Shown: positions 52,961-61,069 of the stretch, piece after piece | Layout: each line of letters opens with the position of its first letter | Numbering within the stretch: the first letter of the stretch is position 1 | Assembly (NCBI RefSeq): GCF_029846255.1 | Contig: NZ_JARVWQ010000002.1 | Span: 248,001-312,000, forward strand | Source of the DNA: Amnibacterium sp. CER49 | GTDB taxonomy: Bacteria; Actinomycetota; Actinomycetes; Actinomycetales; Microbacteriaceae | Length of the DNA stretch: 64,000 nt | Reading direction: 5' to 3' | Made by a program: the position numbers and the translations under genes | The notes under the pieces: generated by a model | What the model saw: the letters and a program-made list of their open reading frames with translations, nothing else | Told to the model about the DNA's origin: nothing | The model's database searches: none

Positions 52961-53617
52961 TTGAACCTCGAGGACCTCGCCCTGCGCCTCCGCGCCGCCG
53001 ACGGGTCCGCCCGGATGCGCGCCGCGATGGACGCCGGCTCGAGCCCGTACCCGCCGGCCGCGGAGCTGCTCGTCGAGCGCTGCGGCATCGAACCGGACTT
53101 CTTCGTGCGGGACATGCTCACCTGGGCGCTCACGCGCCTCCCCGCGGATCGCACCGTGCCGCTGCTGGTCGAGGAGCTGTCGTCACCGTTCCCGCAGGCG
53201 CGCAGCCAGTCGCTGCACACGCTGTCGAAGATCGGCGACCCGCGGGCGCTGCCCGCGCTCACCTCTGCGCTGCTGCACGACGAGGAGGACGAGGTCGCTC
53301 GCGCCGCCTGGCGCGCCGCTGTCGCCCTGACGCCGATGGGGGAGCGTCCTGCGCTCGCGGCCGCCCTCGCGACGGAGCTCGGGCTCCGCAGCAGGGAGTG
53401 CTGGCGCACCCTCTCGGACTCCCTCGTGCGCCTCGGCGAGTCCGCCCGGGATCCGCTCGAGCACCGCGCCGCCACCGGCGCCTTCCTCGTGCGCGTGCAC
53501 TCGCGCGCGACGCTGCTCCTGCTCGACGGTCTCGCACCGAGCTTCCCGACGGCGGTGGAGGAGGCCGAGCGTCTCGCGCTCGAGGTGGCCGCGCCCCCGA
53601 GGAGCACCGCCGACTGA
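52961..53617 (+). CDS. HEAT-repeat protein
   Basis: A 218-residue protein with PBS/HEAT-type helical repeats: PAAELLVERCGIEPDFFVRD, DRTVPLLVEELSSPFPQARS, QSLHTLSKIGDPRALPALTS and ALLHDEEDEVARAAWRAAVA. Such proteins are scaffolds or bind other proteins. Only a TTG start fits the frame (52961, with AGGG 6 nt upstream); an ATG at 53014 is the alternative. No partner is suggested by the context. Confidence 0.78.
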   Translation: MNLEDLALRLRAADGSARMRAAMDAGSSPYPPAAELLVERCGIEPDFFVRDMLTWALTRLPADRTVPLLVEELSSPFPQARSQSLHTLSKIGDPRALPALTSALLHDEEDEVARAAWRAAVALTPMGERPALAAALATELGLRSRECWRTLSDSLVRLGESARDPLEHRAATGAFLVRVHSRATLLLLDGLAPSFPTAVEEAERLALEVAAPPRSTAD

Positions 53618-53698
53618 CGCCGCCCGTTCCCGCAGCCCGGCATCACGAGCCGTGCCGAGGAGAACGGGGCTCGCGGCTGACCCTCCGACTGGCCCCGC

Positions 53699-53704
53699 CA
53701 CAAT
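53699..53704 (+). promoter_or_regulatory. -10 box (CACAAT) of a probable leaderless glycosidase transcript
   Basis: CACAAT exactly 6 nt before the ATG at 53711, with CTGACC 16 bp upstream as a possible -35. Confidence 0.4.
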
Positions 53705-53710
53705 CGGTGC

Positions 53711-55174
53711 ATGCCGCGGAACTCGAGCGACCTGCGACGCGACGCCGCGACCGTGATCCAGCCGGGCTTCGCCGGCGCTGCGCTGCCGGACTGGGTGGAG
53801 CGGCGACTCCGCGACGGCCTCGGCGGTGTCTGCCTGTTCGCGGAGAACGTCGGCACGCCGGAGGAGGTGCGGGCGCTGACCGACCGCATCCGCGCCGCAC
53901 GGCCGGACGCCGTCATCGCGATCGACGAGGAGGGCGGCGACGTCACCCGCCTCCACGCCCGCGGCGGCTCGCCGGAGCCCGGCAACGCGGTGCTCGGGCG
54001 GCTCGACGACCTCGTCGCGACCGAGGCGTCCGCGCGGCGGATCGGCCTCGAGCTGGTCGCTGCGGGCGTGAACCTCGACTACGGGCCGAGCGCCGACGTG
54101 AACGTCGACCCCGACAACCCCGTGATCGGCACCCGCAGCTTCGGCGACGACGCGGAGCTCGCCGCCCGGCACGTCGCGGCGTGGATCCGGGGGCTGCAGT
54201 CGACGGGCGTCGCGGCGAGCGCGAAGCACTTCCCGGGTCACGGCGACACGGCGGTCGACTCGCATCACGGGCTGCCGGTCGTCGGCGTGCCGCTGTCCGT
54301 GCTCGAGGCGCGTGAGCTCGTGCCGTTCCGGGCGGCGATCGCCGCCGGCGTCGCGACGATCATGACCTCGCACATCGTGCTGCCGGCGCTGGACCCCACG
54401 ACGCCGGCGACGATGAGCCGCGCGATCCTCACCGACCTGCTGCGCGAACGCCTCGGCTTCGAGGGCGTGATCGTGAGCGACGCGCTCGACATGGCCGGCG
54501 CCTCGGGCGAGATCGGGATCCCGGCGGCCGCCGTGCGGTCGCTCGCCGCGGGCGCGGACCTGCTCTGCATCGGCATTCGGAACACCGACGAGCAGATCCA
54601 GGGCATCGAGGACGCGATCGTCGCGGCGGTCGGATCGGGCGAGCTGGCGGAGGAGCGGCTCGCGGATGCCGCGCGTCGGGTGCGCGGGCTGGCGGTACCG
54701 CACACCCCGTCCGATGCGACCGGCGTGCTCGATCCGGGCCGGATCGCCTCGACGTTCGACGTGTCGGAGGGCGCCCGGCGGCGGCTGCACCAGGGCGGCG
54801 ACTGGGCGGTGCTGCGGCTCGAGACGAAGCCGAACGTCGCCGTGGGGGAGTCGGTCTGGGGGCCGTTCGCGGCAGTCGCCGCCGATCCGGGGTCCGACGC
54901 CGCCCGGCGGTTCGGCGGCTGGCCCGTCGTGCCGGTGGATGCGACGACCGAGCACCGCATCGAGAGCCCGTTTCCGCGGGTGCTCGTGATCGGCCGCGAC
55001 AACCACCGGCACCCGGCGGTGCGCTGGATCGTCGACGACCTGCGGGAGCGCGGGATGGAGGTCGTCTCCGTCGACATGGGCTGGCCGTCCCCGGACCGGC
55101 GCTACGCCGACATCGCGACCTTCGGCGCCTCGCGGGCCGTGGGGCAGGCGCTGCTCGAGCTGCTGACCGCCTGA
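53711..55174 (+). CDS. glycoside hydrolase family 3 (beta-N-acetylhexosaminidase-like)
   Basis: A 487-residue enzyme of the NagZ/GH3 type. It has GLGGVCLFAENVGTPEEVRA, AIDEEGGDVTRLH, the general-base region KHFPGHGDTAVDSHHGLP and the nucleophile region VIVSDALDMAGA. The C-terminal part (about 320-487) is an extra alpha/beta domain common in actinobacterial NagZ homologues. It cleaves N-acetylglucosaminyl bonds, probably in cell-wall turnover, and has no signal peptide. The ATG has a CACAAT box six nt upstream and no Shine-Dalgarno, so a leaderless mRNA is likely. Confidence 0.9.
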   Translation: MPRNSSDLRRDAATVIQPGFAGAALPDWVERRLRDGLGGVCLFAENVGTPEEVRALTDRIRAARPDAVIAIDEEGGDVTRLHARGGSPEPGNAVLGRLDDLVATEASARRIGLELVAAGVNLDYGPSADVNVDPDNPVIGTRSFGDDAELAARHVAAWIRGLQSTGVAASAKHFPGHGDTAVDSHHGLPVVGVPLSVLEARELVPFRAAIAAGVATIMTSHIVLPALDPTTPATMSRAILTDLLRERLGFEGVIVSDALDMAGASGEIGIPAAAVRSLAAGADLLCIGIRNTDEQIQGIEDAIVAAVGSGELAEERLADAARRVRGLAVPHTPSDATGVLDPGRIASTFDVSEGARRRLHQGGDWAVLRLETKPNVAVGESVWGPFAAVAADPGSDAARRFGGWPVVPVDATTEHRIESPFPRVLVIGRDNHRHPAVRWIVDDLRERGMEVVSVDMGWPSPDRRYADIATFGASRAVGQALLELLTA

Positions 55175-55178
55175 GCGC

Positions 55179-55397
55179 CTACTCCGGCGTCTCCTCGACG
55201 ACCCGCTCCGGAGAGGCCGCGCCGCCGGGGAAGAGCGGCAGCTCGTCCCGCTCCTCGCGCGAGCGCCCCGCGCTCGTCAGCGTGTCGTTCGCCTCGGCGG
55301 GCTCGCCGTGCGGCTCCTGCACGGGCGCGTCGCGGTGCTCGTCGCCGGCGGTGTCCGGGTCCTCGGGATGCGGCATCAGCGGTTCGGCCATCGACAT
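55179..55397 (-). CDS. small acidic protein of unknown function
   Basis: A 72-residue, Glu/Asp/Pro-rich protein (MSMAEPLMPHPEDPDTAGDE ... EERDELPLFPGGAASPERVV) without a predicted fold or signal. It is convergent with the glycosidase gene, 4 bp apart. It is likely real but low in information. Confidence 0.5.
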   Translation of the reverse strand: MSMAEPLMPHPEDPDTAGDEHRDAPVQEPHGEPAEANDTLTSAGRSREERDELPLFPGGAASPERVVEETPE

Positions 55398-55401
55398 GGG
55401 G

Positions 55402-56370
55402 TCAGGCTGCGGCGTCCGCGTGAACAGCGGCTGGACGCGGCGCCTCGAGGGTCTGGGGACGGGTCCGCAGCACGAGGAGGACGGCCGCGGCGACGGCGGC
55501 GAGCAGCGCGGTCGCCGCGCTCACCGTGAGCAGGTCGGGACGCAGGAGTGGCTGGCCGCGCAGCGCCTGCCAGGCGAGCAGTCCGATGACGCTCGCGTAG
55601 CCCGCCGCCGCGACGCGCACCAGGCGGACCCGGGTCCGCAGGTCGAGCGGGGTGAACGCGGCGAGCAGCCACGCGAGGATCGGCAGCGCCTGCAGCGCGT
55701 GGAGGCCGGCGAAGTGACCGATGCGCAGGTCGCCGTGCAGCGTGCTCCAGTCGGTGAGCGGCAGGCCGGGACCGCCGTCGGGCGCGCCGATCGTGTGGCC
55801 GCCGCCCGGGTTCCAGGTGGTGTTCGCGATCATCAAGCCGGCCTCGGCCATGCCGAGCAGCGCGAGCAGCAGCCCCCAGCGCAGGCCCGACGCGATGCCG
55901 GCGTCGGTGCCCCGGATGCGGATCGCGAGCAGCGCGAGCGCCGCGGTCGCGAGGAAGACCAGCGAGACGAAGCCGCCCATCGACTCCCAGACGACGGCGT
56001 CGAACGGGCTGCTCACGTTGAAGTGGCTCGTCGTGCCGCGCAGCACCTGCAGGTCGATGAGCACGAGCTCCGCCGTGAGCCCGACGCCGAGCGTCGTGCC
56101 GATCGCGAGCAGGAGGCGCCGATGGCCGCGCACGAGCGAGGCGATCCACTGCAGCGTCGCCATGTAGATCGTGATCGAGATCCCGAACTTCGCGGGCTTG
56201 AGCCAGGCGGGTGCGCCCTGGATCGTCCGCGCGTCGAGCACGAGGCCCGCGAGCGCGACGACGAGGGAGACGGCGGCGATGCCGGCGCCGAGGAGGAACA
56301 CGGTGCGCGGCTCGAGGCGGCGTGCGCGCAGCAGGGCGGCCGTGGCCGGCAGCAGGGGCGAGGTGGTCAT
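55402..56370 (-). CDS. multi-pass membrane protein of unknown function
   Basis: A 322-residue integral membrane protein with about eight helices. The stretch APAWLKPAKFGISITIYMAT, with a conserved-looking KPAKFGIS, and HFAGLHALQALPILAWLLAA recur in actinobacterial membrane proteins I have seen annotated as hypothetical. The first helix is at about 24-45. I chose the ATG at 56370 because it begins MTTSPLLP just before the charged N terminus; a longer frame is open upstream. It lies 5 bp upstream of the small acidic protein gene and is probably co-transcribed with it. Confidence 0.8.
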   Translation of the reverse strand: MTTSPLLPATAALLRARRLEPRTVFLLGAGIAAVSLVVALAGLVLDARTIQGAPAWLKPAKFGISITIYMATLQWIASLVRGHRRLLLAIGTTLGVGLTAELVLIDLQVLRGTTSHFNVSSPFDAVVWESMGGFVSLVFLATAALALLAIRIRGTDAGIASGLRWGLLLALLGMAEAGLMIANTTWNPGGGHTIGAPDGGPGLPLTDWSTLHGDLRIGHFAGLHALQALPILAWLLAAFTPLDLRTRVRLVRVAAAGYASVIGLLAWQALRGQPLLRPDLLTVSAATALLAAVAAAVLLVLRTRPQTLEAPRPAAVHADAAA

Positions 56371-56477
56371 GGGGCGAGGCTGCTCTCGCGCCGCACCGGG
56401 CACATCGGCCCTCGGGGCAGGGGCGTCTCCGTCTGCGGGACGAGGCGGATCCGCCCCGGATGCGGGACGCTGGGCGC

Positions 56478-57611
56478 ATGAACGGCCAGGATCCCGACGC
56501 CGCGAGTGACGCCGACGGCCTGCGCACCGACCGCATCTACGCGGCTTTCGCGGGCCTCGCCGGTGCCCTCGCGGTCGTCGAGGCGGCCGGTCGCTGGTGG
56601 GAGCTGCCGCTGATCGCGCTCGCGCTCCTGCCGTGGGCGCTCGCCGCCGCCGGCCGCGGCCCGCGCCTCTGGCTGTTCACGCTCCTCGCCATCGCTCCCG
56701 TCGTCCCGGTGGTGCTCGGGAACCACGCCGGCGTCGTCACCTTCCTCACCACGGGTGCGGTGAGCCGCTTCGCGGTGCGCTCGGACGACCGACGGCTGCT
56801 CGTGCTCGTCACCGCGGTGGTCGTCGTCCTGCCGTTCCTGCCGGCGCTCGGACACATCGACCCGTGGGCGTACGGAGCGCCCTACTTCGCGTTCGGCGAC
56901 CTGTTCGGCGCGCTCATCGGGTTGCTCCTGCGGCGCGCGAACCGCCTCGCGGCCGAGCTCCGCGCGGTGAACGGGCGGCTGGCGACCGCGGCGGCGCGCG
57001 AGGAGCGGCAGCGCATCGCCCGCGACGTGCACGACCTCGTCGCGCACTCGCTCACCGTCGTCGTGCTGCACGTCGGCGGCGCGCGACGGGTGCTCCGCGC
57101 GGACCCCGGAGCGGCCGAGGAGGCGCTCGCCGAAGCGGAACGCGTCTGCCGCGAGGCGCTCGACGGCATCCGCGGCGTCGTCGGGCTGCTGCGCGAGGAG
57201 GGCGACCGGCCCGTCGTCACGCTCGAACTGGCCTCGATCGCGGACGCCTACCGCGCGGCCGGTCGGTCCGTCGAGCTCCGCGTCGACGGCGATGAGGACG
57301 CGCTGCCGCTCGCGGTCCGGGTCGCGGTCTACCGGGTGGTGCAGGAGGGTATCGCGAACGCGGCGCGGCACACCAGGCAGGGCGAGCGGATCGAGGCCGA
57401 GGTCGCGGTCGGCGGGGATGCGGTGGAGGTTCTGGTGCGCAATCCGATCGGTTCGTCCGAGGCCCGGCCCAGCGCCGGCGGCTACGGCCTCGTCGGGCTG
57501 CGGGAGCAGGTCGAAGCGCTCGGCGGCCGCATCACGGGCGCCGCCGTCGCCGGCGAGTGGGTGCTCTCGTGCTCGCTGCCGCTGCGGGTGGCGGCCGGGA
57601 GCGCGGCGTGA
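56478..57611 (+). CDS. sensor histidine kinase (HisKA_3 type)
   Basis: A 377-residue NarL-type sensor kinase. The N-terminal half has about five membrane helices (about 20-150) without a large extracellular domain. The dimerisation domain is ARDVHDLVAHSLTVVVLHVG with phosphoacceptor His185, and the ATPase part has YRVVQEGIANAARHTRQGER and SAGGYGLVGLREQVEALGGR. It autophosphorylates and passes phosphate to the response regulator encoded next. The GTGA overlap with that gene shows co-translation. Confidence 0.9.
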   Translation: MNGQDPDAASDADGLRTDRIYAAFAGLAGALAVVEAAGRWWELPLIALALLPWALAAAGRGPRLWLFTLLAIAPVVPVVLGNHAGVVTFLTTGAVSRFAVRSDDRRLLVLVTAVVVVLPFLPALGHIDPWAYGAPYFAFGDLFGALIGLLLRRANRLAAELRAVNGRLATAAAREERQRIARDVHDLVAHSLTVVVLHVGGARRVLRADPGAAEEALAEAERVCREALDGIRGVVGLLREEGDRPVVTLELASIADAYRAAGRSVELRVDGDEDALPLAVRVAVYRVVQEGIANAARHTRQGERIEAEVAVGGDAVEVLVRNPIGSSEARPSAGGYGLVGLREQVEALGGRITGAAVAGEWVLSCSLPLRVAAGSAA

Positions 57612-58264
57612 GCCGGCTGCGGCTCGTGCTCGCCGACGACCAGGCGATGGTGCGCGCCGGTCTCGCGCTCATCCTCCGCGCCGAGGACGACCTGACCGTG
57701 GTCGCCGAGGCGCCCGACGGCGCGGCCGCGCTCGTCGCGGTCGCGCGGCACGCACCCGACCTCGTGCTCATGGACGTCCGGATGCCCGGCACCGACGGGC
57801 CCACGGCGACGCGGCGCCTCAAGGCCGAGCCGGGCGCCCCGGCCGTGCTGATGCTCACCACCTTCGACGATGACGAGGTGCTCGAGGCCGCGCTCGACTC
57901 GGGCGCCGACGGCTTCGTGCTGAAGGACAGCCCGGCCGAGGCGCTCATCGCGGCGGTCCGGGCGGTCGCAGCCGGCGGCTCGTGGATCGACCCGCGGGTG
58001 CTGCCGCGCGTCATCGCTCGCGCGCGGCGCCCCTCCGGGCCCGGCGGGCACGACGCGCGGCTGCTGCAGTCGCTGACCCCGCGGGAGACGGACGTACTGC
58101 GACGCATGTGCCGGGGCGACAGCAACCAGGAGATCGCGGACGCGCTGCGGATGGGGGAGCGGACCGTGAAGACGCACGTCTCCGCGGTGCTCCTGAAGCT
58201 CGGGGCGCGCGACCGCGTCGGCGCCGTGGTCGCGGCGCTCGACGCCGGGCTGCCGCGCGACTGA
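57608..58264 (+). CDS. NarL/LuxR-family response regulator
   Basis: A 218-residue response regulator. The receiver domain has VLADDQAMVRAGLALIL, phosphoacceptor Asp56 in LVLMDVRMPGTDG, and LTTFDDDEVLEAALDSGADG. The LuxR-type DNA-binding domain has SLTPRETDVLRRMCRGDSNQ and EIADALRMGERTVKTHVSAV. It overlaps the kinase gene by the GTGA motif and is its cognate partner. Targets are not evident. Confidence 0.93.
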   Translation: MSRLRLVLADDQAMVRAGLALILRAEDDLTVVAEAPDGAAALVAVARHAPDLVLMDVRMPGTDGPTATRRLKAEPGAPAVLMLTTFDDDEVLEAALDSGADGFVLKDSPAEALIAAVRAVAAGGSWIDPRVLPRVIARARRPSGPGGHDARLLQSLTPRETDVLRRMCRGDSNQEIADALRMGERTVKTHVSAVLLKLGARDRVGAVVAALDAGLPRD

Positions 58265-58265
58265 G

Positions 58266-58736
58266 TCAGGACTCCTCGACGCCCGCACCCGGGACCCGCC
58301 CGTCCCACGACCACTGCTGCACGGGAAGGTCGCGGGGGCCCTCGTCGGTGGATCCGTGGTGCCGGTACATCGAGTTCCAGGTGGCCCAGGCGAAGTAGTC
58401 GTGCAGCACGGTCGCGAGCCGCTCGTCCCGATCGAGGCCGACGTCCCTGAGCGCGGCGTCGAAGCACGCGACGGCGCGCTCGTTCATCTCGTCGTGCGGC
58501 CCGTTGCCGCTGTGCAGGCGGACCACGTCCGCCTCTGTGCCGTAGCGCTCCGTGTACTCCGGCGGTCCGCCGAGCGCCTCCGCCCAGTAGGCCGCCAGCC
58601 GCTCGATGTGGTCGTCCCGGAAGCCGTGCGAGAACGCGTGCGACACGACCGGGTCGGCGAGCACGCGCGCATGCCACGCGTCGGCGAGGCGGCGCAGGCC
58701 GGGTAAGCCGCCGGCGCCCTCGAAGAGCGTGGGCAT
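58266..58736 (-). CDS. truncated hemoglobin (group II-like)
   Basis: A 156-residue globin. It starts MPTLFEGAGGLPGLRRLADA, followed by WHARVLADPVVSHAFSHGFR, with the AWAxxxxRLAAYWAEALGGPPEY region and ATWNSMYRHHGSTDEG near the end. The proximal His is probably in SHGFRDDHIERLAAYWAEAL. Group II globins bind O2 or NO. The ATG has a CACTGT box six nt upstream and no Shine-Dalgarno. Confidence 0.85.
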   Translation of the reverse strand: MPTLFEGAGGLPGLRRLADAWHARVLADPVVSHAFSHGFRDDHIERLAAYWAEALGGPPEYTERYGTEADVVRLHSGNGPHDEMNERAVACFDAALRDVGLDRDERLATVLHDYFAWATWNSMYRHHGSTDEGPRDLPVQQWSWDGRVPGAGVEES

Positions 58737-58818
58737 GCAGGAACAGTGCCACGAGGGCGCGACGAAGGGCAGGGGGGTGAGCCGAAGGGCTGTCGGAGGG
58801 GGATGAGAAGGTGAACAC

Positions 58819-60252
58819 ATGTTCGAAGAACGGGCTGCGCAGGCCGAGCGGCCGCGCGCCGACGTGCCTTCGGACCTGCTCTGGCTCGAGGCCTCCCTGC
58901 ACTCGATCGAGCTCGCGTACTGGGCCGACACCGCGCGCTGCGACCCGGAAGCGCTGAAGGCCGAGCTCGAAGACCACGACGACCCGATCCACGCCGTGTT
59001 CAACACGCTCAAGGCCGCCGAGCGCGAGGTGCGGCGCGCGGAGGCGACTCGCGTCGAGGCGCTGTTGGCGGCCTACGACCTCACCCTCGCCGATGTCGTC
59101 GCGCGGTTCGGCCGTACCCACGGCGGCCGCGGCGGTTCCGCCGCGCGATCGTTCCTCAAGCAGGCGGCCGCCGAGGTCGGCACCACCGAGGGCGCGCTCG
59201 GGCGACAGCTCGACACCGCGATCGAGGTCCGCACGACCATGCCGCTCACCTGGCGCGCGTTCCTCGAGGGCCGGGCGCCGTGGCGCGCGGTCGACCTCGC
59301 CGTGGCGCAGAACCTCGGCGTGCCTCGGGACCGGATGCCGGAGTACGACGCGGTCGCCGCAGAGCTCGTCGAGCGCACGCACGCCGCGCGGCTCAAGGAC
59401 CGCCTGCGCCGCGCCCGCGAGCGCCTGCTCATCGACACCGCGACCGAGCGGCGGAAGGCGGCCGACGCGGGGCGGCGCGTCGACTTCGAGCCGCTCGACG
59501 ACGGCCAGGCGGTGCTCACGATCCGCGGCCCGGCACCCGAGCTCGTGGCGATCGACGCCGCACTCACCGCATCCGCCGTGGCGGCGAAGGGCGAGGCCGG
59601 CGAGACCCGGTCGATCGGCCGGCTCCGCTTCGACATCGTCGTCGACCTCGTGAACGAGTGGCTGCAGGCCGGCATGCGGCTGCCCGAGGCGGACGCCATG
59701 GTGACGTGCCGTCGGGGTGTCGCGGTCCAGCTCTTCCTCACCGTGCCGGTGCTCTCCCTGCTCGGCAAGGACACGGCACCCGCGGTGCTCGAGGGCTACG
59801 GCCCGATCGACCTCGAGCAGGCCCGCGAGCTCGCCGCCTCGGCCCCCAGCTTCACCCGGGTGCTCACCGACCCCATCCGCGGCATCCGCCTCACGATGGA
59901 CCGCACCACCTACCGGCCCCCTGCGGACCTCCGCAGATGGATCCGCCTTCGAGATCCCGAGTGCCGCGACGCCGGGTGCCCTCGGTGCGGGCGCCTCACC
60001 GATCTCGACCACGCCGAGGAGTGGCAGCACGGCGGCGGCACGAACGCCGCGAACCTCGTCGGCATCTGCCGCAGCATGCACCTGCTGAAGTCGATGGGTC
60101 TCTGGTCCGAACGGCTCGAGCCCGATGGCTCCGTGGTCTGGACATCGCCGTGGAGGCGGACGATCACCGACCCGCCGCTCGAACCCGGCGAGCCCGCGCC
60201 GCGCGAGCTCTGGCCGACCGGCGTCTTCGCCGACGACGACTGCCCGTTCTGA
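58819..60252 (+). CDS. DUF222 domain HNH endonuclease-like protein
   Basis: A 477-residue protein of the DUF222-HNH class that is common and often multi-copy in actinobacteria. The central DUF222 region is helical (about 30-370; RLKDRLRRARERLLIDTATE). The C-terminal HNH has CPRCGRLTDLDHAEEWQHGG, NAANLVGICRSMHLLKSMGL. The usual CRxHHxxKT reads CRSMHLLKS, so the first of the two conserved His is replaced by Met and activity is uncertain. Function of the family is unknown. Confidence 0.9.
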   Translation: MFEERAAQAERPRADVPSDLLWLEASLHSIELAYWADTARCDPEALKAELEDHDDPIHAVFNTLKAAEREVRRAEATRVEALLAAYDLTLADVVARFGRTHGGRGGSAARSFLKQAAAEVGTTEGALGRQLDTAIEVRTTMPLTWRAFLEGRAPWRAVDLAVAQNLGVPRDRMPEYDAVAAELVERTHAARLKDRLRRARERLLIDTATERRKAADAGRRVDFEPLDDGQAVLTIRGPAPELVAIDAALTASAVAAKGEAGETRSIGRLRFDIVVDLVNEWLQAGMRLPEADAMVTCRRGVAVQLFLTVPVLSLLGKDTAPAVLEGYGPIDLEQARELAASAPSFTRVLTDPIRGIRLTMDRTTYRPPADLRRWIRLRDPECRDAGCPRCGRLTDLDHAEEWQHGGGTNAANLVGICRSMHLLKSMGLWSERLEPDGSVVWTSPWRRTITDPPLEPGEPAPRELWPTGVFADDDCPF

Positions 60253-60270
60253 GATCGATCTTGCGGCGGG

Positions 60271-60297
60271 TGTCCTCCGGCCGGTGTGCTGTCCGTC
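60271..60297 (+). promoter_or_regulatory. candidate ECF-type promoter TGTCCT-N17-CGTC
   Basis: TGTCCT (60271-60276) and CGTC (60294-60297), before the DGPF gene. The TGTC/CGTC pairing is typical of ECF sigma factors and the downstream ECF42-type factor is a plausible user. Confidence 0.35.
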
Positions 60298-60343
60298 GTA
60301 CGGATGAGCGCCCCTGCGGGCGCGACGATCCGAGGAGGAACCC

Positions 60344-61045
60344 ATGCAGTACCTGATGCTCGTCCGCGTCGACCCCGACCTGCCCGTGGCCGCCGACGCC
60401 GATGTCGAGCCCTGGGTCGAGGAGGGCGCCCGCACCGGGATGCGCCTCGACGGCAACCCGGCCGAGGACCCGAGCACCGCGACCACCGTGCGCGTCCGCG
60501 ACGGCGAGACCCTCGTCTCCGACGGCCCGTTCGCCGAGGTCAAGGAGTACGTCGCCGGCTACGACCGGTTGCAGGCCGACAGCCTCGAGCAGGCCGTCGC
60601 CTACGCCGCGAAGCACCCGGTCGCGAAGTTCGGTGCCATCGAGGTGCGGCAGGTGTGGGAGGGCTTCGTCGACGACGCCGACGACGTGCCCGCGCCGCGC
60701 GAGTCCGGCGTCGACTACCTCTTCCTGCACGTGCCCGACCGCGAGCTGATCAAGACCGCGACCCGGGAGACCGGCGACCCGACGGAGTGGGTGCGCAGGA
60801 TCGAGCAGCGCCGCGCCACGCTCGGCGGCGACCGGCTCCGCGACGAGCCCGACACGAGCGCGACCGTCCGGGTACGCAACGGCGAGACGCTCATCACCCG
60901 CGGACCGTTCGCCGAGACGGCGGAGCAGATCGCGGGCTTCGACCTCGTGCGCGTCGACGACCTCGACGAGGCCCTCGAGCTCGCCGCCACCCACCCCACG
61001 TCGCGCATCGGGGCGATCGAGGTCCGCCCGCTCGTGATGTCGTGA
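60344..61045 (+). CDS. YCII/DGPF-domain protein (two repeats)
   Basis: A 233-residue cytoplasmic protein made of two YCII-related domains. The first has MQYLMLVRVDPDLPVAADAD, TLVSDGPFAEVKEYVAGYDR with the DGPF motif, and KHPVAKFGAIEVRQVW. The second has LITRGPFAETAEQIAGFDLV and IGAIEVRPL. DGPF proteins are the standard partners of ECF42 sigma factors, encoded next. Its biochemical role is unknown. GAGGAGG precedes the ATG. Confidence 0.92.
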   Translation: MQYLMLVRVDPDLPVAADADVEPWVEEGARTGMRLDGNPAEDPSTATTVRVRDGETLVSDGPFAEVKEYVAGYDRLQADSLEQAVAYAAKHPVAKFGAIEVRQVWEGFVDDADDVPAPRESGVDYLFLHVPDRELIKTATRETGDPTEWVRRIEQRRATLGGDRLRDEPDTSATVRVRNGETLITRGPFAETAEQIAGFDLVRVDDLDEALELAATHPTSRIGAIEVRPLVMS

Positions 61046-61069
61046 CGGCTGGATCATGAAGCTGTCGTC

